A stretch of DNA of 64,000 nucleotides from Flavobacterium covae. GTDB taxonomy: Bacteria > Bacteroidota > Bacteroidia > Flavobacteriales > Flavobacteriaceae. Of this stretch, positions 54,908-64,000 are shown one piece after another. Where the stretch lies: positions 2,852,001 through 2,916,000 of the forward strand of contig CP067379.1 of assembly GCA_019565575.1 (NCBI GenBank), given 5' to 3'. Numbering within the stretch: position 1 is the stretch's first letter; the number at the start of each line of letters is the position of its first letter. The notes below the pieces were generated by a model. The model worked only from the letters and a program-made list of their open reading frames with translations. It ran no database searches and was not told where the DNA came from. The translations under genes were made by a program, and so were the position numbers.

Positions 54908-56437
54908 TTACTCCCACTCTATCGTTGCAGGAGGTTTAGAACTAATATCATAAACTACTCTATTAACACCTTTTACTTTGTTTATAATTTCGTTAGACAC
55001 TTTCATTAGGAAATCATAAGGTAAATGAACCCAATCAGCTGTCATACCATCTGTAGATTCTACTGCTCGAAGTGCCACTACTTTTTCGTAAGTACGTTCA
55101 TCTCCCATAACACCTACACTATTTACAGGTAATAAAATAGCACCTGCTTGCCATACTTTATCATATAAACCATGCTCTTTTAAACCTTGTATAAAGATAG
55201 AATCTACTTCCTGTAGGATTCTTACTTTTTCTGGTGTAATATCGCCTAAAATACGAATGGATAACCCTGGTCCTGGAAAAGGATGGCGTCCTAAAAGTTC
55301 TTCATCTATACCTAAACTTCTACCTACTCTACGCACTTCATCTTTAAATAGCATACGTAAAGGCTCTACCACTTGCAATTTCATAAAATCAGGTAATCCT
55401 CCTACGTTATGATGTGATTTTATAGTTGCCGAAGGACCTTTTACAGATACAGATTCTATAACATCTGGATAAATTGTGCCTTGTGCTAACCATTTTACAT
55501 CTTCTATCTTATGCGCTTCATCATCAAATACTTCAATAAATACGCGACCTATAATTTTTCGTTTTGTTTCAGGATCTTCAACACCCGCTAACTCAGATAA
55601 AAAACGTTCTGAAGCATCAACTCCTTTTACGTTTAATCCCATTCCTTTATATTGATTTAATACATTTTGAAACTCATCTTTGCGTAATAAACCATTGTTG
55701 ACAAAAATACAATACAAATTTTCTCCTATAGCTTGGTTTAACAAAACAGCTGCTACAGTAGAATCTACACCTCCTGATAACCCTAATACTACCTTATCAT
55801 TATTGATTTTAGCTTTCATTTCAACCACTATATCTTCAACAAATGAATTAGGTGTAAAATTTTGAGGAACTTGCGCTATTTTTACTAAAAAATTTTCAAG
55901 CATTTGCTTCCCATCTTCACTATGGTAAACTTCTGGGTGAAATTGAATAGCATAAGTAGTTTCTCCTTCAATACGATAAGCTGCATTTTCAACATCTTTA
56001 GTAGAGGCTAAACGAACCCCATTTGTTGGTAACTGTTTGATCGTATCACTATGACTCATCCATACCTGACTATTGATATTTACTTCTTCAAAAAAAGTCT
56101 CATCATCTTTTATAAATGACAAATTGGCTCTACCATACTCTCTAATATTAGAAGGAGCTACTTCACCTCCATGAAAATGAGCTAAATATTGCGCTCCATA
56201 ACAAACCGCTAATAATGGCATTTTACCTCTAATTTGAGATAAATCGGGATGAGGCGCATCTTCAGCACGAACTGAAAAAGGACTTCCTGATAAAATAACA
56301 GCTTTATAGCTGCTTAAATCTGATGGAACATGATTAAAAGGAAAAATTTCGCAGAAAATATTTAACTCGCGAACGCGGCGTGCAATAAGCTGTGTGTATT
56401 GCGACCCGAAATCTAAAATAAGTACATTGTGTTGCAT
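54908..56437 (-). CDS. guaA: GMP synthase (glutamine-hydrolysing)
   Basis: About 509 residues, intact. It converts XMP to GMP with glutamine and ATP. The glutaminase domain has [18 protein letters not shown], the nucleophile in [17 protein letters not shown] and [14 protein letters not shown]. The ATP-pyrophosphatase PP-loop is [18 protein letters not shown]. The dimerisation domain ends [16 protein letters not shown]. The start [10 protein letters not shown] is preferred over a start two codons upstream because it matches the usual family N-terminus. A terminator isolates it from the LysM genes. Confidence 0.97.
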   Translation of the reverse strand: MQHNVLILDFGSQYTQLIARRVRELNIFCEIFPFNHVPSDLSSYKAVILSGSPFSVRAEDAPHPDLSQIRGKMPLLAVCYGAQYLAHFHGGEVAPSNIREYGRANLSFIKDDETFFEEVNINSQVWMSHSDTIKQLPTNGVRLASTKDVENAAYRIEGETTYAIQFHPEVYHSEDGKQMLENFLVKIAQVPQNFTPNSFVEDIVVEMKAKINNDKVVLGLSGGVDSTVAAVLLNQAIGENLYCIFVNNGLLRKDEFQNVLNQYKGMGLNVKGVDASERFLSELAGVEDPETKRKIIGRVFIEVFDDEAHKIEDVKWLAQGTIYPDVIESVSVKGPSATIKSHHNVGGLPDFMKLQVVEPLRMLFKDEVRRVGRSLGIDEELLGRHPFPGPGLSIRILGDITPEKVRILQEVDSIFIQGLKEHGLYDKVWQAGAILLPVNSVGVMGDERTYEKVVALRAVESTDGMTADWVHLPYDFLMKVSNEIINKVKGVNRVVYDISSKPPATIEWE

Positions 56438-56443
56438 GTACAA

Positions 56444-56751
56444 AATTAAAAAAAATCTTAAAAAATGAAAATTTTAATTATAAGAAGATTTTTAATGTTT
56501 CCTAAAACAAATTCTATACCTAATAAATGAATTTCTAAAAATCATTTATTCAAAAGTGGGTGTTTTAAAAGTAGTAACTTAATTTTTGGTTTTCTACTTT
56601 TTAAAAGTAAAAGAAATCACATTATCAATACTCCATTTTTCCATCTGTAAAATTCATTTTAGTCTTCTTTTTGACTAAAACAAACCCAATTAAAATCTTT
56701 TAAAACACCCTCTTTCCCTCCTTTTTATAAATTAAAAAAATATATTTAAAC
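56444..56751. other. AT-rich intergenic region upstream of guaA
   Basis: About 300 bases between two minus-strand genes. It contains AATCACATTATCAAT near 56614, a 15-mer also found near 3904, possibly a degraded fragment of the dispersed-repeat family. No purine riboswitch or other structure was recognised. Confidence 0.4.
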
Positions 56752-57474
56752 TTATTTTTTATCTTGTAAAGCAAAAACCTTTTTCAATAAATCACTCGTA
56801 CGAGAATCAAAATTAGTTCGAATATCCTTCTCCTCTACTGCTATCATTTTAAAAACACCATCAAGCGCTTTATTCGTTACATAATCCGTTATATCAGGAT
56901 TAACTTTAGAAACAAAAGGAATCATATTATATCTATCTATAATTGTTTTCCATACAGCATCCGCTCCTACCTTTCCAATTGATTTTTGTACAACAGGGTT
57001 AAATTTTAGATAAAGAGGCTTACGAGTTCCCGTCTGTAAAAACTCAGTAGCAGCATCTTCTTTGCCCAATAAAATATTTTTAGCATCCGTTATCGTAATA
57101 TTTTTAATAGCATTCACAAAAATGGGTGTAGATTCCTTCACTGCATCTTCGGCTGCTCTATTCAATGCTTTTATTCCATCGTCAGCCAAATTTCCCATCC
57201 CCATCTTCCGTAACATACTATCTACTTTTTGAAGTTCGTCAGGAAGTACAATTTTAACTAATTCATTACCATAAAAACCATCCATTGCAGTAAGCTTAGA
57301 AACTTGATTGGTAACCCCTTTGTTTAACGCTTCTTTTAAACCTCCTGAAATATCTAAAACATTTTTTTTAGTAGTATTAGTCATTACGGATTCCGTTGTT
57401 TTTTTTATAAAGTCTTTTAATTGAGCTTGACTCATACTAGGAATCAAAAAAGCTAGGATAAATATTTTTTTCAT
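56752..57474 (-). CDS. Secreted DUF4197-domain protein
   Basis: About 240 residues, start chosen at MKKIFILAFLIPSMSQAQL, which is a clean signal peptide. DUF4197 blocks are GGLKEALNKGVTNQVSKL, GFYGNELVKIVLPDELQKV, MNRAAEDAV-like LNRAAEDAVKESTPIF and the C-terminal TNKALDGVFKMIAVEEKDIR. The protein is helical, and its function is unknown. The gene diverges from the acyl-CoA mutase gene and is intact. Confidence 0.85.
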   Translation of the reverse strand: MKKIFILAFLIPSMSQAQLKDFIKKTTESVMTNTTKKNVLDISGGLKEALNKGVTNQVSKLTAMDGFYGNELVKIVLPDELQKVDSMLRKMGMGNLADDGIKALNRAAEDAVKESTPIFVNAIKNITITDAKNILLGKEDAATEFLQTGTRKPLYLKFNPVVQKSIGKVGADAVWKTIIDRYNMIPFVSKVNPDITDYVTNKALDGVFKMIAVEEKDIRTNFDSRTSDLLKKVFALQDKK

Positions 57475-57598
57475 TTTTCTAATTATGTTTTTCAAAAATA
57501 CACAAATTATGTGCCTAATTTTTTTTATTTGCTTTCCTTTTTTTCATCTCTTTTTTACTCTAAAATCAGTAAATTGCACCCGATAACTAAAAATCAAA

Positions 57599-60500
57599 AT
57601 GGAACAAGTACAACCATACCAACCAAAAAATAAAGTTAGAATTGTAACGGCTGCGTCCTTATTTGACGGACACGATGCAGCCATTAATATCATGCGTCGC
57701 ATTATCCAAGCTACTGGAGTCGAAGTAATTCACTTAGGACACGACCGTAGTGTAGAAGAAGTAGTAAATACGGCTATTCAAGAAGATGCCAATGCCATCG
57801 CAATGACTTCCTACCAAGGTGGTCATAACGAGTATTTTAAATATATGTATGATTTGCTAAAAGAAAAAGGAGCAGGTCATATCAAAATTTTTGGTGGCGG
57901 TGGAGGAGTAATCCTTCCTTCTGAAATTGAAGAATTACACGCTTACGGAATCACGAAAATTTATTCTCCAGACGATGGTCGTGCCTTAGGGTTACAAGGA
58001 ATGATTAATGACTTGGTGCAAAAATCTGACAGCCCCCTAACCCCCGAAGGGGGAATGGTTGAGTCAAATCCAACCGACAATCAAAAACGTTTAGAAGATA
58101 AAGATGTAAATACAATATGTCGTTTAATATCATTAGCTGAAAATTATCCTGATGAATTTCATAAGCTTTTCCAAGCTCCCCCTTCGGGGGCTGGGGGCTT
58201 GTCCCAGTTCTTGGTATCACTGGAACAGGAGGAGCGGGTAAATCTTCGTTAGTAGATGAATTAGTACGTCGATTTTTAATCGATTTTCCTGAAAAAACCA
58301 TCGGATTAATTTCTGTCGATCCTTCAAAACGTAAAACAGGTGGTGCTTTATTAGGAGACCGTATTCGTATGAATGCGATCAATAACCCACGTGTGTATAT
58401 GCGTTCGTTGGCGACCCGTCAATCGAATTTGGCTTTGTCTAAATATGTTGCCGAAGCCATTCAAGTACTTAAAGCAGCAAAATACGATTTGATTATTCTT
58501 GAAACTTCTGGAATTGGTCAGTCGGATACGGAAATTTTGGACCACTCTGATGTTTCGTTGTATGTTATGACACCTGAGTTTGGTGCGGCTACGCAATTGG
58601 AAAAAATCGATATGTTAGATTTCGCCGATTTAGTAGCTTTAAATAAATTTGACAAACGTGGGGCACTTGATGCGATTCGCGATGTGAAAAAGCAATACCA
58701 ACGCAATCATAATTTATGGGATGTAGATCCTGATAAAATGCCTGTTTTTGGTACAATCGCTTCACAATTCAACGATCCAGGGATGAATACTTTGTATAAG
58801 TCGATTATGGATAAAATCGTGGAGAAAACGGGAGCTGACCTAAAATCGACTTTTGAAATTACTCGTGAAATGAGCGAGAAAATCTTTGTGATTCCGCCAC
58901 ATAGAACACGTTATTTATCTGAAATTGCTGAGAATAATCGTAAATATGACGAAACGGCTTTATCGCAAGTTGAAGTAGCACAAAAGTTATACGGTATTTT
59001 CAAAACTATCGAATCAGTAAATGGCAATCTGCCACAAATCGATAAAGCTGGAATCATTGAATCTTCGTTGAAAATAAATGAAAGTAACAAAGATTTCTTA
59101 GGCTTATTAATCAAAGAATTCGACCGCGTAAAAATGAATTTAGACCCGTACAACTGGGAAATTATTCAAACGTGGGACGACAAAGTAAACAAGTATAAAA
59201 ATCCAATATATTCTTTTAAAGTACGTGATAAAGAAATTAAGATTCAAACACACACGGAATCGCTGTCACATACTCAAATTCCAAAAGTAGCCCTTCCCAA
59301 ATACCAAGCATGGGGCGATATCTTAAAATGGAACTTACAAGAAAACGTACCTGGGGAATTCCCATTTGCCTCAGGATTATATCCATTTAAGCGTGAGGGC
59401 GAAGATCCTACGCGTATGTTCGCGGGTGAGGGAGGTCCAGAAAGAACCAACCGCCGTTTCCATTATGTATCCTTAGGAATGCCAGCTAAACGTTTATCCA
59501 CCGCGTTTGACTCGGTTACTTTATACGGAAACGATCCAGACCACCGACCTGATATTTACGGTAAAATTGGTAATGCAGGGGTGTCTATTTGTTGTTTAGA
59601 CGATGCTAAAAAATTATACTCTGGTTTCGATTTAAGTCATCCTGCCACTTCGGTGTCGATGACGATAAACGGACCAGCGCCTATGTTGTTAGGGTTCTTT
59701 ATGAATGCGGCGATTGACCAAAACTGTGAAAAATACATCAAAGAAAATGGTTTGGAAGCCGAAGTAGAGAAAAAATTCAAAGAGGTTTATGATGCGAAAG
59801 GTTTAGAACGTCCTCGCTATAACGGAGAATTACCAGAAGGTAACGACGGATTAGGGTTGATGCTTTTAGGGCTAACAGGGGATCAAGTGTTACCTGCCGA
59901 TGTGTATCAAGACATCAAAGTAAAAACCTTAGCACAAGTACGTGGAACGGTTCAAGCCGATATTTTAAAAGAAGACCAAGCCCAAAATACCTGTATATTC
60001 TCGACTGAGTTTGCCTTACGTTTAATGGGTGACGTACAAGAATATTTCATCACACAAAACGTTCGTAATTTCTACTCAGTTTCTATTTCAGGGTATCATA
60101 TTGCCGAGGCAGGTGCGAATCCTATTACACAGTTGGCATTTACCTTAGCCAACGGATTTACGTATGTAGAATATTACCTAAGCCGAGGAATGAATATCAA
60201 CGACTTTGGTCCTAACTTATCGTTCTTCTTCTCTAATGGTATTGACCCAGAATATGCGGTGATAGGACGTGTAGCACGTAAAATTTGGGCAAAAGCCTTA
60301 AAGAATAAATACGGGGCTAACGAAAGAGCGCAAATGTTGAAGTACCATATCCAAACATCTGGACGTTCGTTACACGCACAAGAAATTGATTTTAACGATA
60401 TTCGTACGACTTTACAAGCCTTGTATGCGATTTATGATAATTGTAACTCGTTGCATACCAATGCGTATGACGAAGCGATTACGACACCAACAGAAGAATC

Positions 60501-61043
60501 CGTTCGTCGTGCGATGGCAATCCAGTTGATTATTAATAAAGAATTAGGACTAGCGAAAAACGAAAACCCTATCCAAGGTTCGTTTATCATTGAAGAGTTA
60601 ACCGATTTAGTAGAAGAAGCGGTATTAGCCGAGTTCGACCGAATCACCGAAAGAGGTGGCGTACTAGGTGCGATGGAAACCATGTACCAACGTTCGAAAA
60701 TTCAAGAAGAATCACTGTATTACGAAACCTTAAAACATACGGGCGAATTCCCAATCATTGGAGTAAATACCTTCTTAAGTTCAAAAGGCTCACCAACGGT
60801 AGTACCAGCGGAAGTCATTCGTGCGACTGAAGAAGAAGAAAACAATTCCAGATCAAAACATTAGAAAACCTACATAAAGCCAAAGCCAAAGAAGTGGAAG
60901 GACAAATCGCAATCATTCAAGAAGCCGCGATTCAAAACCACAACATCTTTGGAAAATTAATGGATGCCGCTAAGGTATGTTCGTTAGGTCAAATTACTAG
61001 CGCGTTGTTTGAAGTGGGTGGGCAGTATAGAAGGAATATGTAA
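57599..61043 (+). CDS. icmF: Fused B12-dependent acyl-CoA mutase, IcmF type (two frameshifts)
   Basis: The restored protein is 1148 residues. The order is a B12-binding domain ([20 protein letters not shown], the DXHXXG region as DGHDAA), a MeaB-like G-protein chaperone ([19 protein letters not shown]), and the mutase barrel ([37 protein letters not shown]). This layout defines IcmF, which interconverts isobutyryl- and butyryl-CoA; a methylmalonyl-CoA role is less likely. The linker between the first two domains contains two GC-rich palindromic repeats. Breaks are at 58193-58197 (G5, inside a repeat) and 60839-60842 (A4), the latter restoring [22 protein letters not shown] content and codon use are visibly higher than in the neighbours. 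TAAATTGC at 57570-57577 is a weak -7 box. Confidence 0.92.
58031..58055 (+). repeat. GC-rich palindromic repeat inside icmF, copy 1
   Basis: AGCCCCCTAA followed by CCCCCGAAGGGGGAA. The core CCCCC-GAA-GGGGG is a hairpin. It is translated in frame as SPLTPEGG within the interdomain linker. It contrasts sharply with the 30% GC surroundings. Confidence 0.85.
58175..58200 (-). repeat. GC-rich palindromic repeat inside icmF, copy 2 (inverted)
   Basis: GCTCCCCCTTCGGGGG followed by CTGGGGGCTT is copy 1 in reverse orientation with small changes. It is translated as APPSGAGGL. One of the two gene frame breaks lies in its G5 run (58193-58197). Confidence 0.85.
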
Positions 61044-61063
61044 GCAGAATTAATTCATAAATC

Positions 61064-61099
61064 AAAAGGTTGTCTGAAAAGTTTTAGACAACCTTTTTT
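61064..61099. terminator. Bidirectional terminator after the mutase gene
   Basis: AAAAGGTTGTCTGAAAA and TTTTAGACAACCTTTT pair around a minimal loop, with a T-tract. It separates the convergent mutase and primase-helicase genes. The sequence resembles the ends of the dispersed repeats (AGGCTATCTGAAAA). Confidence 0.75.
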
Positions 61100-61127
61100 A
61101 TGTTTTTAAAATAATTTCTTGCTCAAC

Positions 61128-64000
61128 TCAGATGTATTGATCTATAGTTGATTTCCAAGTCAAAAAACCTTTTAGTTTATCAGAATAATCGTGAATAATT
61201 CTTGTAAAGTTGTTTGGGCTATCTTCTAAAAAAATATGTCTCCCTTTTTCTCTAATGATATTTAATTGTTTGTCAATTTGTTTTATTTCTTCAATTAGAG
61301 ACAATTTGTTTTTAGGGGTATGCCAAATGTAAGTAGCTTCTTCTGTGTCTAATGTTTCCAAAACAACAAAATAATTTTGCTCTCCTGAAAGGAGAAATAA
61401 GAATGAAAAAGGGGTCAACACAAATCGAATCTTCATTACTTGACTTTCGTGTTTGTCTGCTAAATATTGAATTTGCTGTGAATGTTTGTATTGCTTGTTT
61501 TTGAGAATTTCATTCATCAACTCCTCTGCATTAGAATAAATTTTTCCCTGCTCTTGTAATTCATCAGATGTCAGGATGTTTTGTTTTTTTGATGCGATTT
61601 GCCTTAACAAACTTTTATTTAAGAATTGAAATTTCACACCTTCAACGACTTCTTTATTTATATGGTCAATATCAGTTGATAGTGCTAATTGAGAAACCAA
61701 TTTTCCGTTTTCAAACTCGGCGAATAGTTCTACAGTAATCTTCTTCGATTTTAATGTTTTGATGAAATAGTGTTTTAATACCTCAAACTCAGGTCTTATT
61801 TCAATGTTTTCAATTTGGAATGCAAGTGTGGTGTTCATTTCATCTATAGTATATTCAAATGTGACACTTCCATAATGAAACTCCAATTCTTCAATTGGAA
61901 CTTTGATTGTTTTTTCAATATTTACAATTTTATTTGAAGAAATGATTTCTTCCTTTGGTTCATCAAATAAAGTTGCTTGCTTGTTAATTTTTCGATAATA
62001 AGTATTGCGTTTCAGGAAAAGCTTATTGAGATATTCAACTCTATAATCTCTGTAGTCATAAATAGTAGGGTTTATTTCCGAGCGTTGCACTCTGCCTATA
62101 TATTGAATTAGTTTGCCTTCAAAAGAAAATGGATAGACCAAAAACAAACAGTTTATATTTTGTAAATCTGTTCCTTCACCAAAATATTGTCCTGTGGTAA
62201 TTAAAACCTGAAAATTACCCTCTTCTAATGTTTTCCATTTAGATTTTTTAGAATTTTCTGAATCTTCCCCGCTGAGAGTAATGGTTTCATACGATTGTTT
62301 TAAAAACAAATATAGGGTATCAATATGCTCTTTTCGTTCGGTAATGATAACTATCTTTTTTCCTTGATTTAGTTCTTTTTTACATCTTCTAAAATAACTT
62401 TATTTCGGATGGTATCGTGAACCAAAATTTTTGATAATGTTTCAAAACTGTCTGTCTTGGAGTTATATGGAACATCTAATTCTGTGTTGCGGATAATGAT
62501 TTTAGCCTGCTTATAATTCTCAATTTCCGTTGGTTTAATATTTGTAATGATTTCTCCTAAATGGGTGAAAATCATTTTTCCATCACTGTATTTGCGGAAA
62601 GGGGTAGCAGTCAATCCATACAAATAATATGCTTGTAATTTTTCAATTGAATTTCTGAATGTTTCGGCAGGAACATGATGGCATTCATCCACAATGATAG
62701 TTCCGAATTGATTTTGAACAGATTCTATTTGTTTTAGCAAACTTTGAATTGTTGCTACTGTGATTTGTTTTCCGATTTTTGATTTTCCTTGTCCAATAAC
62801 GCCAATATCTCTTTTTGGAATACCCAAAAAAGCTTCAATCCGTTCTGCCCATTGCTCTAGCAATTGTTTTCGATGTACAAGAATAAGCGCAGGTTGTCTT
62901 TTATTCGCAATTATTTTTAGGCCAATAACTGTTTTTCCTGAACCAGGTGGGGCAACTATTACTCCGAAATCTTTTTTAGAAACAGTTTCAATTACATCTA
63001 GTTGATGATTTCGCAAAGCAGCATTGAACGCAAAAGGAATAGATACTTTTAGTTTTCTTTCATCAACAAACTCAAATTCGATTTGTGATTCCTTGCAAAA
63101 GCGTAAAAGCTTTCCGATAAAACCTCTTGGAATGAAAATTTCACTTTCCGTTTCCTCAACTAATTTAAAATATCGTGCTGTTTCAAATGTATTTCTACCT
63201 GATTTCTTTTTGATAAAAAACTCAGAGTTAGCAAAATTCAATTCTTCTTTCAGAAAATTGATCAATGTGGGTGTTAATCCAATTCGGGTTAGTCTTATAT
63301 TATTGTTTAAAGTAATGTTGAGTTTGCCGTTTTTTATTACCGAAATATTACGTTCAATACCTGACTTCAATGTTTGTACTGATGGTTTTAAAGCATCATA
63401 TAGTTCGTCTAAATGATTTGTGGAAACTCTTTTGATATTTTTCAGGAAGTCCCATTGGTCAGTGATAGGTTTAAATGATTCAGGATTGATAAAACAGTTA
63501 TTTCCTTTTTCAAAAGTTGGTTTAAAAAGTGGCAATGCAATCAGATTCCCGAAACCTTTTCCTGAAAGAAAATCTTGATTTGGAAACAATCTGTCAAAAC
63601 TTGAACTTTTGTCAAACATTGAAAAGACACCCGATTGTTCTAAAATCGAAATGAATATTTTTCGACTTCTTATAGCAGGATAAGGTTTGTCAAAAATATC
63701 CAAACGTGTCCGCCATTTCCTGAACGGGAACGCTCCAAGTAGGCAGGAATTGACTTTTCTTTACAAGCGTTTAGAAAAGTAATAGCTTCATTTTGCCAAT
63801 TGGTTTTGTCAAAATCAGCTGCTAAAAACCAAGTGGTATTGTCTTGCAGTAAGGGATAAATTCCAATATGGTGAAAACCGTCCAAATGCTTTTGTATTTG
63901 TTCATTTGTAAGTTTCAAATAAGACTTTTCAGTAAAATTCTGAAATGTTCCACCATTCATTTTATGTGCCCGAAAACGATATGGGTCATAAAAATAGGCT
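61128..64000 (-). CDS. Archaeo-eukaryotic primase-helicase fusion, TOTE-conflict-system type (partial, two frameshifts)
   Basis: At least 957 residues, open past the right edge. The visible N-terminal part is an archaeo-eukaryotic primase. It has the catalytic Asp pair in TWFLAADFDKTNW, the His motif in SRSGNGGHVWIFF, and FPNQDFLSGKGFGNLIALPL. A superfamily 2 helicase follows: Walker A VAPPGSGKTVIGLK, DECH box IIVDECHHVPAETF, GLTATPFRKYSDG, and motif VI LIQYIGRVQRSEI. A C-terminal domain of unknown type follows (about 300 residues). NCBI labels such proteins TOTE conflict system primase; that name is from memory. Breaks at 63692-63696 (A5) and 62376-62381 (T6) are fixed by one base each. The partner genes would lie beyond the window. 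Confidence 0.85.

Noticed and set aside
58031-58200. CRISPR-like repeat pair in icmF
   Set aside because: There are only two copies in opposite orientation inside a coding region, with no spacer series and no cas genes.
58005-58596. Minus-strand open frames across the mutase linker
   Set aside because: They are antisense readings of icmF and its GC-rich repeats and have no domain features.

Overview
The window is a 64 kb stretch of an AT-rich (roughly 30% GC) chromosome from the Bacteroidota, most likely Flavobacteriaceae and Flavobacterium-like. The evidence is -7 boxes of the TAnnTTTG type in front of several genes, families typical of flavobacteria (DUF3822-RsmD pair, TamB, M43 cytophagalysin lipoprotein, DUF4159, DUF4197, AIM24, fused acyl-CoA mutase), and a housekeeping order common in that family. 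No rRNA, tRNA or CRISPR array was recognised.

Layout. 1-5.8 kb: end of a probable NUDIX gene, a PlsC acyltransferase, a TonB-receptor remnant, a flotillin-like protein, then a MarR / nitroreductase / YceI unit behind a perfect 24-bp palindrome. 5.9-11.8 kb: histidine ammonia-lyase, GcvT, a glycerophosphodiesterase coupled to a cysteine desulfurase, and a phosphoesterase. 12-20 kb: ValS, DUF1573, KdsB, a RecD-like helicase, DUF3822, RsmD, YebC. 20-30 kb, minus strand: a glycolysis block (PfkA, GapA, sugar kinase, methylglyoxal synthase) and TamB. 29.6-32.6 kb, plus strand: TsaD, RsmE, DUF4159, TrmH-like. 33-35.7 kb: M43 protease and an IS1182-family element. 36-43.8 kb: zinc peptidase plus a 1310-residue hybrid histidine kinase, a glycosyltransferase, MiaE, AIM24. 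44-57.5 kb, minus strand: an ATP-grasp enzyme with two small lipoproteins, YidC, PyrG, DUF3820, OsmC, two LysM proteins, GuaA, DUF4197. 57.6-61 kb: a fused B12-dependent acyl-CoA mutase (IcmF type) with palindromic repeats inside its coding sequence. 61.1-64 kb: a primase-helicase conflict-system protein cut by the window edge.

A dominant feature is about 40 single-base frameshifts, many in genes that cannot be lost (valS, gapA, tsaD, yidC, pfkA). Most are one base lost from an A or T run, which points to uncorrected long-read errors rather than gene decay. Six others are insertions, and all six sit exactly on the hexamer CTGAAG, which suggests a systematic, possibly methylation-related, error. 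I give such genes their full restored coordinates and mark each shift.

Dispersed inverted repeats of 90-135 bp whose ends resemble the IS1182 ends lie mostly between convergent genes. The most biologically interesting items are the primase-helicase at the right edge, the palindromes inside the mutase, the repeat family, and the MarR palindrome.
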